A program made the translations under genes and the position numbers. The notes under the pieces were generated by a model that made no database searches, had not been told where the DNA came from, and worked only from the letters and a program-made list of their open reading frames with translations. Shown here piece after piece: positions 44,619 to 52,615 of a stretch of DNA of 64,000 nucleotides; within the stretch, counting starts at the first letter, position 1; each line of letters begins with the position of its first letter. Origin of the DNA: Micromonospora sediminimaris (GTDB lineage: Bacteria > Actinomycetota > Actinomycetes > Mycobacteriales > Micromonosporaceae). The DNA lies in contig FOLJ01000001.1 of the NCBI GenBank assembly GCA_900112325.1, positions 124,001-188,000 of the forward strand, given 5' to 3'.

Positions 44619-47498
44619 TCAGGGGTCGGTGAGCAGGTTGAGGCGGTGGGCGAGGGCGGCGGCCTCGACGCGGTTGGTCACGTCGAGTTTCGCGATGATC
44701 CGGGAGACGTGCACGCTCGCCGTCTTGGGCGAGATGAACAACTGCTCGGCGATACGGCTGTTGCTGTGACCCGCGGCGACCAGACGCAACACCTCACGCT
44801 CCCGCTCGGTCAGCAGATCCGCGCCCGGTCGACCGTTGCCGGCACCACGCAGCCCCACCCGGCGGGCCAGGGTGGCCGCGCGTTCGGCGAGCCGGACCGC
44901 GCCGAGCCCGTCGGCGAGCCCCGCCGCCTCACTCACCGCCGCGCCGACCTCGTCGCGCTTTCCCGCACCCGCCGCCGCCTCGGCGTAGCCCAGCAGCACC
45001 CGCGCCAGTTCCCCGGGCTGACCGGCGGTCCGCCAGGCCGCGACCGCGGTCCGCCAGGCGACGAGCGTCTCGGCACCTGACGCTCCGCAGGCGACCACCT
45101 CGGCGGCGTACGCCCGCTCGGCGGGAAAGCGGGCCGCGACGCCGCCGGCCAGCGCGGCGACCTCGCCCGCCACCGCCTCATCGCCGACGTGTCGGGCGGC
45201 CCGGGCCGCCGCGGCCAGCACCGGCCAGCTGTACCGGGGATAGTCGACGATCGCCGGGTCGGTCAGGCACGCCTGCGCCGCCCGCAGCGCTTCGGCCCGG
45301 TCGTCGGCCGCCAGCGCCGTCTCCAGCCGCAGCAGGTACAGCGGAAGCCGGTTGTGCGGATGCAGGTACGGCTTGGTGAGGAAGCTCAGCGCCCGGGCGA
45401 CGGTCTCGTCGGCGCGGGGATGCCCCTGTGCCAGTCGCAACGCGGCCCGCAGTTGCAGCCAGTGCAGGCCGGAGACGCCCGGCGGATCGAGCCGGGCCGC
45501 CTCGGCGCAGACCTGGTCGGCCTCCGTCCAACGGCCCAGCGCCAGCAGCGCCTCCGCCCGGTTCGAGAGCAGGTACGCCCCGGTGGAGCGGCTGATGCCG
45601 ACCCGACGTGCCTCGCTCACCCCGTCCGCGGCGGCCTGCGCCGACTCGTCGTACCGGCCCAGCTCGAACAGCACGTCGGAGATGTGTACCAGCGCGCTGA
45701 CCAGTGCCGGCGTCTCCCCGGCGGCACGCGCCAGCGCCTCGCAACGGCGCAGCTCGGCCAGCCCGAGATCGGCCGCGCCCTCCCGTCGTTTCAGCACCGC
45801 CAGCTGCACCAGCAGCAGGGCTGCGTCGGTGTCGGCCGCCCGTGCCGCGGTCACCACCTCGGCGGCGATCCGGGCCGCGTCGGCATGGTCGATGCGGGCC
45901 AGGTGATCGGCGAGGTCGGCGAGCAGCCGCAGGCGGTCGGGCCCGTCCGACACCCCTGACACCAGTCGGTACGCCTCCCGCAGCTCGGTCGCGCCGTCGC
46001 TCTTGCCGAGCATGGCCAGCATCCGGCCACGCCGATCCAGCAGCCGCGCCGCGCGCAGCGGCTGCTCACCGGTGTCCACCTCGGCCAGCGCAGCCCGGGT
46101 CAGGGTCAACGCCCGCTGGTAGTCACCGGCGGTGGTCGCCGCGCCGAGCGTCTCCTCAAGCAGCGCGAGGTGGTCCATGCCGAGCCGGTCGGCGGCGTCG
46201 GGCACCAGTTCCCAGAGTTCCAGCACCCGTTCCAGCAGCCGGGTCTGCTCGGCGTACGCGTACCGGTCGGCGGCGGCGCAGGCGGCCACCCGGGCGGTCA
46301 CCAGGGCTCGGGGATGGTCGTGGGCGGCGTACCAGTGGTGGGCGATCTCGGCCGGCGCCCGGCCGGCGGCGACCAGGTGCGGGTGTGCCTCGATGGCGGC
46401 GGCGAATCGGGCGTGCAGCCGGGCGTGTTCGCCGGGCAGCAACTCGTCGTGGACCGCCTCACGGACCAGCGCGTGGCGGAATTCGTAGTCGCCGTCCGGG
46501 TCGGCCACCAGCAGTTGAGCGGCGACGGCGGCCCGCAGGGCGTCGTCCAGCTCCGCCTCGGGCAGGCCAGCGACCTCGGCGAGCAGTTGGTGGGCCAGGC
46601 GGTTGCCGCCGGCGGCGGCGATCCGCAGCACCCGTTGGGCTGGCTCGGGTAGCCGGTCCACCCGGGCCAGCAGCAGATCACGCAGCGTCTCCGGCAGCGC
46701 GGCGCAGCCGATCGGGCTGCCAGCGGCGGCAAGCTCCTCGATGAACAGGGGGTTGCCCTGCGTACGGTCGTGGATGTCGTCGACCGCCCGCGCGGCCGGC
46801 TCGGCACCGAGCAGCCCGGCGAGGACCGCCCCGGTGCCGTCCCGCTCCAGCCGGGACAGCTCGATCCGCTCGACGCCCCGGGCCCGGTCCAACTCGGCCA
46901 GGAAGGGCCGCAGCGGATGACCCCGGTGCAGTTCGTCGGTCCGGTAGGTGCAGACCAGCAGCAGCCGGCCGGTGCGGGCCGCTCGCACCAGGAAAGCGAT
47001 GAGGTCGCGGGTGGACCGGTCCGCCCAGTGCAGATCCTCGATCACCAGGATCAGCGGCTGGGCGGCGGCGAGCCGGCCGAACAGTTGGGCGACCAGTTCG
47101 AAGAGGTAACCCCGGGGGGCGTCCGAGGGCGGTCCGGCGGCGGGCGCGGCGGCACCGGCCGGCCGGGCCAGCTCCGGCAGCAGGCGGGCGAACTCGGCGT
47201 CGTACCCGTCGAGGACACCGGGGCCGTCGCGGCGCAGCACCGTCCGCAGCACCGCGGCGAACGGAGCGAACGGCAGGCCGGCCTCGCCGAGTTCGAGGCA
47301 CTGCCCGACCAGCAGGCGGGCGTCGTCGCCGAGAGAGCGGCCGAACTCCTCCAGCAGGCGGGTCTTGCCGACCCCGGCCTCGCCGCCGACCAGAACGGTG
47401 ACCGGCTCCCCGGCGCGGGCGCGGCCAGCCGCCGCACGTAGTCGCGCCATCTCCCGCTGACGGCCGACGAGGATGGTGCTGGTGGGGCGGACGCTCAC
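44619..47498 (-). CDS. LAL-type LuxR-family regulator with AAA ATPase domain
   Basis: 959 residues from GTG 47498 (an ATG four codons earlier is possible). N-terminal ATPase with Walker A VGGEAGVGKTRLLE (about 38-50) and Walker B-like LILVIEDLHWAD, then a long helical TPR-like region with Ala-rich repeats (about 400-870), and a C-terminal LuxR HTH: LLTEREREVLRLVAAGHSNSRIAEQLFISPKTASVHVSRI, quoted in part (LTEREREVLRLVAAGHSN). Such large ATP-binding LuxR regulators respond to inducers, often in sugar or natural-product control. No obvious target gene is adjacent. CATGCT seven bases before the GTG is a weak leaderless-type -10. Confidence 0.92.
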   Translation of the reverse strand: MSVRPTSTILVGRQREMARLRAAAGRARAGEPVTVLVGGEAGVGKTRLLEEFGRSLGDDARLLVGQCLELGEAGLPFAPFAAVLRTVLRRDGPGVLDGYDAEFARLLPELARPAGAAAPAAGPPSDAPRGYLFELVAQLFGRLAAAQPLILVIEDLHWADRSTRDLIAFLVRAARTGRLLLVCTYRTDELHRGHPLRPFLAELDRARGVERIELSRLERDGTGAVLAGLLGAEPAARAVDDIHDRTQGNPLFIEELAAAGSPIGCAALPETLRDLLLARVDRLPEPAQRVLRIAAAGGNRLAHQLLAEVAGLPEAELDDALRAAVAAQLLVADPDGDYEFRHALVREAVHDELLPGEHARLHARFAAAIEAHPHLVAAGRAPAEIAHHWYAAHDHPRALVTARVAACAAADRYAYAEQTRLLERVLELWELVPDAADRLGMDHLALLEETLGAATTAGDYQRALTLTRAALAEVDTGEQPLRAARLLDRRGRMLAMLGKSDGATELREAYRLVSGVSDGPDRLRLLADLADHLARIDHADAARIAAEVVTAARAADTDAALLLVQLAVLKRREGAADLGLAELRRCEALARAAGETPALVSALVHISDVLFELGRYDESAQAAADGVSEARRVGISRSTGAYLLSNRAEALLALGRWTEADQVCAEAARLDPPGVSGLHWLQLRAALRLAQGHPRADETVARALSFLTKPYLHPHNRLPLYLLRLETALAADDRAEALRAAQACLTDPAIVDYPRYSWPVLAAAARAARHVGDEAVAGEVAALAGGVAARFPAERAYAAEVVACGASGAETLVAWRTAVAAWRTAGQPGELARVLLGYAEAAAGAGKRDEVGAAVSEAAGLADGLGAVRLAERAATLARRVGLRGAGNGRPGADLLTEREREVLRLVAAGHSNSRIAEQLFISPKTASVHVSRIIAKLDVTNRVEAAALAHRLNLLTDP

Positions 47499-47575
47499 GG
47501 CACCGAGCATGCCACGCCCGCCGTCGCCCGCCCGTCGGCCGCCGTCCTCCCGGTCGGCTGCTCCCGGGTCGGCGC

Positions 47576-47746
47576 TCAGTGGCGTGCCTCGTCGGTACGC
47601 GTCCGATGGTGCCGGCGGTGCAGCCAGCCGCGGGCCGAGCGGTGCGGTAGCGACCGGGCCAGCCGGTCCTGGGCGGCCTCGGCCCGCAGCTCCGCGGCGT
47701 GCGTACGGTAGAGGGTGAGCATGAGGTTGGCGTCGTGACCGAACAT
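47576..47746 (-). CDS. Small basic protein, 56 residues
   Basis: MFGHDANLMLTLYRTHAAEL begins a 56-residue frame rich in Arg and His (RGWLHRRHHRTRTDEARH at the end). The first 30 residues form an amphipathic helix. GGGAG lies seven to eight bases before the ATG, and codon bias is high-GC at third positions. It is too short to be called by length alone, but the RBS, composition and helix support it. Function unknown. Confidence 0.6.
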   Translation of the reverse strand: MFGHDANLMLTLYRTHAAELRAEAAQDRLARSLPHRSARGWLHRRHHRTRTDEARH

Positions 47747-47928
47747 GGCGCGCTCCCTGCGATCGTCGTCAACTGGTGACTCTGACTCTGCTCGCGAAGG
47801 TGCCGCCGGGGCATGGGCACCGCGCCTGATCTGTGCCCACTCGCCCTCCTTACGCCGGGTCGCTGGCGGCGTAGCGGCGTCGTAAGGTACTCAGCCGGCC
47901 GCGGATCAACGGTGCGGCGGGCGACCAC

Positions 47929-47934
47929 TAGACT
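47929..47934 (+). promoter_or_regulatory. Leaderless-type -10 hexamer, DUF4191 gene
   Basis: TAGACT ends seven bases before ATG 47942. Confidence 0.65.
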
Positions 47935-47941
47935 CGACGAC

Positions 47942-48631
47942 ATGGCAAAGCCCCAGGAGAAGGTCTCGTTCGGCCAGCGGCTGAAGCAGATCGGGTTGGT
48001 GTTCCGGTTCACCGCCAAGCAGGACAAGTGGTTCGCCCCCTTGGCCACCGGTGCGGTGCTGATCCCGCTTGCGCTGACCGTGGTCGCGGTCGCGCTCTGG
48101 GGCTGGCTCTGGTTGCCGCTGGGCATCCTGTTCGCCCTGCTCTGCCTGCTGATCGTGCTCAACCTTCGGTCGAACCGGGCGATGATGAACGCGGCCGAGG
48201 GGCAACCGGGCGCCGCCGCGCAGATCATGGAGAACATGCGCGGTGACTGGCGGGTCTCCCCGGCGGTCAGCTCGACCACCCAGATGGACATGGTGCACCT
48301 GGTCATCGGGCGGCCCGGCGTGATCCTGCTGGCGGAGGGCAACCCGCAGCGGGTCCGGGGCCTGCTGGGCCAGGAGAAGCGTCGGCTGGCCAAGGTGATC
48401 GGCAACGCCCCGCTCTACGACTACGTCATCGGACAGGACGAGGGCGAGCTGCCGATCCGCAAGCTGCGGATGACGCTGATGCGGCTGCCCCGCAACCTCA
48501 GCGGCAAGGACGTCAACTCACTGGACAAGCGCCTCAAGGCGCTCACCTCCCGCCCCCAGATGCCCAAGGGCGCCATCCCCAAGAATCTCCGCCCGCCCCG
48601 TGGCGCGTCCCGCCAGATGCGCGGCCGCTGA
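47942..48631 (+). CDS. DUF4191 membrane protein
   Basis: 229 residues with two hydrophobic helices close together (about 36-55 and 60-76: ATGAVLIPLALTVVAVALWG and WLPLGILFALLCLLIVLNL), a cytoplasmic domain containing GDWRVSPAVSSTTQMDMVHLVIGRPGV in part (VHLVIGRPGVILLAEG), and a basic C-terminus. It matches DUF4191 and occupies the Rv2219 position after lipA. Function unknown. The ATG follows TAGACT by seven bases. Confidence 0.88.
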   Translation: MAKPQEKVSFGQRLKQIGLVFRFTAKQDKWFAPLATGAVLIPLALTVVAVALWGWLWLPLGILFALLCLLIVLNLRSNRAMMNAAEGQPGAAAQIMENMRGDWRVSPAVSSTTQMDMVHLVIGRPGVILLAEGNPQRVRGLLGQEKRRLAKVIGNAPLYDYVIGQDEGELPIRKLRMTLMRLPRNLSGKDVNSLDKRLKALTSRPQMPKGAIPKNLRPPRGASRQMRGR

Positions 48632-48694
48632 GCCCAGCACGGAGGGGTCGGTCAGCGCACGGCTCGGGCCCCTGGGCTCGCGCGAGAGGGCGGG

Positions 48695-49093
48695 TCAGCG
48701 CGGTACGGGGGTGACGACCGAGCCGGTGAGGCGGTCGTGCAGGCCGCGCCGGTGCTGATCCATCAGGAGGGCCGGGACGACCAGGGCCAGCAGCACACCC
48801 CGCAGCAGTGCCCGGAGCAGGCCGATCCGGCCGCCGTCGGTCCAGTCGACGCACCGGATCCGGGTCAGGTACATGCCGGGGGTCTGGGCGAACAGGCCCA
48901 GGAACACGCCGTACAGCAGGATCAGCACCAGCACGGGCGCCCAGGCGTCCCGGGTGGGGCTGGCGAACAGGCCCGACGCGAGCAGGCAGAGAATCCAGTC
49001 GATGACCAGAGCCCCGAACCGGCGGCCCAGGTCGGCCGGGACGAAGTCGGGATCCGCGGCGGGGGGTGGCGAGGGGCTCGGCTGGGTGGTCAC
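48695..49093 (-). CDS. RDD-family membrane protein
   Basis: 132 residues from GTG 49093. A Pro-rich N-terminus precedes the RDD domain: LGRRFGALVIDWILCLLASGLF (helix 1, with the Arg and Asp), a second helix LVLILLYGVFLGLFAQTPGMYL, TRIRCVDW, and a third helix LRGVLLALVVPALLMDQHRRGLHDRL. The GTG is preferred over ATG 49099 because TAGGCT ends seven bases before it. Position matches Rv2219A, between DUF4191 and glnA. Function unknown; some RDD proteins are ion antiporters. Confidence 0.85.
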   Translation of the reverse strand: MTTQPSPSPPPAADPDFVPADLGRRFGALVIDWILCLLASGLFASPTRDAWAPVLVLILLYGVFLGLFAQTPGMYLTRIRCVDWTDGGRIGLLRALLRGVLLALVVPALLMDQHRRGLHDRLTGSVVTPVPR

Positions 49094-49100
49094 CTGCATG

Positions 49101-49106
49101 AGCCTA
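49101..49106 (-). promoter_or_regulatory. Leaderless-type -10 hexamer, RDD gene
   Basis: On the minus strand TAGGCT ends seven bases before GTG 49093, and so decides the start against ATG 49099. Confidence 0.6.
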
Positions 49107-49313
49107 GCCAGCGCGGCAGCCGGCCCCGCGCAGGCCCGGCGCCAGGCGGGAGCCGGACCGGTGCCGGCAGGAGCCGGACCGGTGCCGGGCGCGCCGACGC
49201 GGAACGCCAAAAAGGACCAATCTCATCAAGCTTCACTACACTGGCACAGCCGGACCCGTTCCTCGGGTTGAGGTGTCCGGGTCAGGCACTCGGGGTGACC
49301 CAACGCGAGGGAC

Positions 49314-49351
49314 GTAACACGGCGGAAACACTGGAGACATGGCCGGGCAAC
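49314..49351 (+). promoter_or_regulatory. GlnR-like box upstream of glnA
   Basis: GTAAC-N6-GAAAC-N6-GACAT-N6-GCAAC, starting 95 bases before the glnA start. The first half matches the actinobacterial GlnR consensus gTnAC-N6-GaAAC exactly; the second half is weaker. This fits nitrogen control of glnA. The gap 49107-49408 holds this box and presumably the promoter. Confidence 0.7.
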
Positions 49352-49408
49352 CGCACGGCCATAGCGTCGCCAGGAGCCTAGCTATCCGTGGACGTGCCAG
49401 GAGGACGA

Positions 49409-50833
49409 GTGTTCGCCAATCCCGAGGAACTCCTGCGTTACCTCAAGAACGAGGACGTGAAGTTCGTCGACGTTCGTTTCTGTGACCTGCCCGGCGTCAT
49501 GCAGCACTTCAACCTGCCGGTGGAGTCCGTCGACGACGACTTCTTCACCAACGGTCTCGCTTTCGACGGGTCGTCGATCCGCGGCTTCCAGGCGATCCAC
49601 GAGTCGGACATGCTCCTGCTCCCGGACGTCGCCACCGCCTTCATCGACCCGTTCCGCGCGCAGAAGACCCTCGCGCTGAACTTCTTCATCCACGACCCGT
49701 TCACCCGCGAGGCGTACTCGCGTGACCCGCGTAACGTGGCGAAGAAGGCCGAGGCCTTCCTGGCCGCCAGCGGCATCGCCGACACCGCCTACTTCGGTCC
49801 GGAGGCGGAGTTCTACATCTTCGACTCCATCCGCCACGAGACCTCCGCGCACCAGGCGTACTACTACATCGACTCGATCGAGGGCGCCTGGAACACCGGC
49901 CGTGAGGAGGAGGGCGGCAACCGCGGCTACAAGACCGCGTACAAGGGTGGTTACTTCCCGGTGCCGCCGGTCGACCACTACGCCGACCTGCGTGACCAGA
50001 TCGTCCGCCGGCTGATCGACACCGGCTTCACCGTGGAGCGCTCGCACCACGAGGTCGGCACCGCCGGCCAGGCGGAGATCAATTACAAGTTCTCCACCCT
50101 GCTGCACGCCGGTGACCAGCTCCAGCTCTTCAAGTACATCGTGAAGAACACCGCCTGGGCCGCCGGCAAGACCGCCACCTTCATGCCGAAGCCGCTCTTC
50201 GGCGACAACGGCTCCGGCATGCACACCCACCAGAGCCTCTGGCTGGGCGGCGAGCCGCTGTTCTACGACGAGACCGGCTACGCCGGCCTGTCCGACACCG
50301 CCCGCTGGTACATCGGCGGTCTGCTGCACCACGCGCCGTCGCTGCTGGCCTTCACCAACCCGACGGTCAACTCGTACCGTCGCCTGGTCCCGGGCTTCGA
50401 GGCGCCGGTCAACCTGGTCTACTCGCAGCGCAACCGCTCCGCCTGCACCCGTATCCCGGTCACCGGCAGCAACCCGAAGGCCAAGCGGGTCGAGTTCCGG
50501 GTGCCGGACCCGTCGGCAAACGTCTACCTCGCCTTCTCGGCGATGCTGATGGCCGGCCTGGACGGCATCAAGAGCAAGATCGAGCCGCCGGCACCGATCG
50601 ACAAGGACCTCTACGACCTCCCGCCGGAGGAGTGGGGCGACGTCAAGCAGGTGCCGGGCTCCCTGCCGGCCGTGCTGGACTCGCTTGAGGCCGACCACGA
50701 CTACCTGCTCGACGGCGGCGTCTTCACCCCCGACCTGATCTCCACCTGGATCGACTGGAAGCGGGCCAACGAGGTCGACCCGGTGCGTCTGCGCCCGACC
50801 CCGCACGAGTTCGCCATGTACTTCGACTGCTGA
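49409..50833 (+). CDS. glnA: Glutamine synthetase type I
   Basis: 474 residues from GTG 49409 (AGGAGG four bases upstream; the usual start is near [17 protein letters not shown]). Active-site blocks: [28 protein letters not shown], and the ATP/glutamate loop [10 protein letters not shown]. The adenylylation site is Tyr402 in [11 protein letters not shown], the target of GlnE encoded at 57.5 kb. It makes glutamine from glutamate and ammonia and is the main nitrogen-assimilation enzyme, matching glnA1 (Rv2220). Upstream is a GlnR-like box; downstream a strong hairpin. Confidence 0.97.
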   Translation: MFANPEELLRYLKNEDVKFVDVRFCDLPGVMQHFNLPVESVDDDFFTNGLAFDGSSIRGFQAIHESDMLLLPDVATAFIDPFRAQKTLALNFFIHDPFTREAYSRDPRNVAKKAEAFLAASGIADTAYFGPEAEFYIFDSIRHETSAHQAYYYIDSIEGAWNTGREEEGGNRGYKTAYKGGYFPVPPVDHYADLRDQIVRRLIDTGFTVERSHHEVGTAGQAEINYKFSTLLHAGDQLQLFKYIVKNTAWAAGKTATFMPKPLFGDNGSGMHTHQSLWLGGEPLFYDETGYAGLSDTARWYIGGLLHHAPSLLAFTNPTVNSYRRLVPGFEAPVNLVYSQRNRSACTRIPVTGSNPKAKRVEFRVPDPSANVYLAFSAMLMAGLDGIKSKIEPPAPIDKDLYDLPPEEWGDVKQVPGSLPAVLDSLEADHDYLLDGGVFTPDLISTWIDWKRANEVDPVRLRPTPHEFAMYFDC

Positions 50834-50850
50834 TCTCACTCAGCGCCTTC

Positions 50851-50883
50851 CGGGCCGGCTCCGCACCACGCGGAGCCGGCCCG
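50851..50883 (+). terminator. Hairpin after glnA
   Basis: GGGCCGGCTCCGC and its exact complement (14 bp with the outer C-G), five-base loop, 18 bases after the stop. Confidence 0.85.
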
Positions 50884-50918
50884 CGGCATTTCGGCCAACC
50901 CAATACCTTCGCGTCCGA

Positions 50919-50924
50919 TATATT
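50919..50924 (+). promoter_or_regulatory. Leaderless-type -10 hexamer, PadR gene
   Basis: TATATT ends six bases before GTG 50931. Confidence 0.65.
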
Positions 50925-50930
50925 GAGGGC

Positions 50931-51290
50931 GTGGACACTCCGCTACGCGAACCCACCTTCCTCATCCTGACCGCGCTCGCCCGCGAGCCGATGCACGGCT
51001 ACGCGATCATCGGCGAGGTCGCGGCCCTCTCCGACGGGCGGCTGTCGCTGCGCCCCGGCACCCTCTACGGCGCGCTGGACCGGCTCACCGACGCCGGCCT
51101 GGTCGAACTCGACCGGGAGGAGACCGTCGACGGACGGTTACGCCGCTACTACCGCCTCTCCCCCACCGGTGACGCCACTCTCGCCGCCGAGACCGAACGG
51201 CTGCGCCGCAACGTCGAGGCCGCCACCGCCCGACTGCGCGCCCGCGCCGCGCGCCCGCTCGCACCGCGTACCGCCGGAGGGCTGGCATGA
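50931..51290 (+). CDS. PadR-family transcriptional regulator
   Basis: 119 residues. Winged helix: FLILTALAREPMHGYAIIGEV, the recognition part LRPGTLYGALDRLTDAGLVE, the wing RRYYRLSPTG, then a short C-terminal helix. PadR proteins repress efflux or membrane-protein genes and sense small molecules. The GTG follows TATATT by six bases. Its stop codon overlaps an ATG (ATGA) at the start of an 80-bp-type tandem repeat, beyond which lies the membrane-protein gene it probably regulates. Confidence 0.92.
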   Translation: MDTPLREPTFLILTALAREPMHGYAIIGEVAALSDGRLSLRPGTLYGALDRLTDAGLVELDREETVDGRLRRYYRLSPTGDATLAAETERLRRNVEAATARLRARAARPLAPRTAGGLA

Positions 51291-51447
51291 GCGAGCGTCA
51301 GCGAGCGAATCGTCAACGCAGTGCGGCTGGTGCCTCAGGCCGGCACGCAGCGAAGCGGAGGTCCGGCATGAGCGAGCGTCAGCGAGCGAATCATCAACGC
51401 AGTGCGCTGGGGCCTCAGGCCAGCACGCAGCGAAGCGGAGGGCGGGC
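51287..51447 (+). repeat. Tandem repeat, 81- and 80-bp units, each with RBS and ATG
   Basis: Unit 1 (51287-51367) and unit 2 (51368-51447) both start ATGAGCGAGCGTCAGCGAGC and end GCGAAGCGGAGG-NNN-GGC. A third ATGAGC at 51448 opens the next gene. Differences are few, and one base is deleted in unit 2. Each unit therefore carries a start codon at its beginning and a Shine-Dalgarno at its end. Confidence 0.9.
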
Positions 51448-51451
51448 ATGA
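51287..51451 (+). CDS. Possible 54-residue peptide encoded by the tandem repeat
   Basis: The two repeat units form an open frame starting MSERQRANRQRSAAG, repeated as MSERQRANHQRSALG, and ending in TGA that overlaps the next ATG. Both junctions are ATGA, so PadR, this frame and the membrane protein could be translated in relay. The product is Arg/Ser/Gln-rich and probably disordered. It may be only a by-product of the repeat. Confidence 0.35.
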   Translation: MSERQRANRQRSAAGASGRHAAKRRSGMSERQRANHQRSALGPQASTQRSGGRA

Positions 51452-52425
51452 GCACTCTGGAGCGCCGATACCGGCACCTGCTGCGGGCGTACCCGCCGGA
51501 CTACCGCCACGACCGCGGCGACGAGATCGTCGGGACGTACCTCGACCTGGCGGACCCACGCCGGCGCTGGCCCTCCCCCGCGGACGCCGCCGACCTCGTG
51601 CGCGGTGGCCTCCGCCAGCGGCTGCGGGCCGCCGGTGCCACCGACCTGATTCCCGGGGTACGCCTCGCGGCACTGCTCGCGCTGACCACCGCCGCCTTCC
51701 TGGCCGGCTTCTGGACACTCGTCGAGCAAAGCCCGCCACCGCCCGAGACGGGCGTGCCGGTGTTCGGCCCGTTCGCGTCGACCGGCCTCGTCGCGTGGCT
51801 CGCGTGGCTGGTGGTGGCGGTCCTCGTGCTCGTGGCACCGGGCCAACCGACTCGGCTGGCCCTCGCGGTGGCGGTGCTGGCCACCGTGGCGGTTCTCCTG
51901 GCGAGCCCGGCCGCAGGCCTGCCCAGACCTCCGCTGCTGGTGCTGGTGCCACAGGTCGCCCTCGGCGTGCTGGCGCTTACCGTCGACACCCACCTGCCGT
52001 TGCCGGCTCGGGCCTTGCCCATCACGGCGGTCGCCGGCGGTGGCATGACCGCCTACGTCCTCGGGCACAGCAACTACTGGGGCTCGTACCGGTGGACGTC
52101 CGAGCAGCTACTGCCGGCTGCCGGGGCGGTGTTGCTGGTGGTCGCGTTGCTGCTTGCCGTCGGGCTGGCCATGCGTCGGGACTGGCGGGGTGGCTGGGCG
52201 GTGATCGCCCTGCTCACCCCGGTCGGTCTACTCAGCGTGCACATCCTGGCCGGGGCGGTTGACGGCCTCGGCGGCGCTCCGCGTCCGACCTATCCGACCC
52301 TGGTCGGGGCCGCGCTCACGGTGGGGCTGCTCGGCCCGGCCGTGCTGCCGGCCGCCGTAGCCCTGCGCCGTCGCATCGGGAACAGCCCCGGGGAACCCTG
52401 TCCCACCTGTGGCGCCCGCCGCTGA
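51448..52425 (+). CDS. Polytopic membrane protein paired with PadR
   Basis: 325 residues. The soluble N-terminus LERRYRHLLRAYPPDYRHDR and GDEIVGTYLDLADPRRRWP is typical of actinobacterial membrane proteins encoded beside PadR regulators. About eight hydrophobic segments follow from residue 70. The C-terminus has a CPTCGARR zinc-like knuckle with two cysteines only. Function unknown; likely the PadR target. The ATG has GGAGG six bases upstream, supplied by the end of the tandem repeat. Confidence 0.8.
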   Translation: MSTLERRYRHLLRAYPPDYRHDRGDEIVGTYLDLADPRRRWPSPADAADLVRGGLRQRLRAAGATDLIPGVRLAALLALTTAAFLAGFWTLVEQSPPPPETGVPVFGPFASTGLVAWLAWLVVAVLVLVAPGQPTRLALAVAVLATVAVLLASPAAGLPRPPLLVLVPQVALGVLALTVDTHLPLPARALPITAVAGGGMTAYVLGHSNYWGSYRWTSEQLLPAAGAVLLVVALLLAVGLAMRRDWRGGWAVIALLTPVGLLSVHILAGAVDGLGGAPRPTYPTLVGAALTVGLLGPAVLPAAVALRRRIGNSPGEPCPTCGARR

Positions 52426-52615
52426 CCGGGCCCCGCCGCCGCTTAACCGCGCACGGAGGAGGGCTCGGCGGCTGTGGCAGTGCAGGTGCTTCACACCGGC
52501 GTGTCGAACAGCTTTGCTGCCACGCTTCGGCTGCGCAACCGCGCGCCTGAGGAGGAGCAGACGGGCGGATCAGTTACGACTCGGTGAGAATCCGGCAACG
52601 GCGCAGCGCCGTCGA

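Noticed and set aside
52575-52605. A cobalamin-riboswitch-like string CGGTGAGAATCCGGCAACG on the plus strand
   Set aside because: No B12 box (AGYCAGGAGACCTGCC-like) follows, and no plus-strand gene starts downstream; the match is limited to one short segment.
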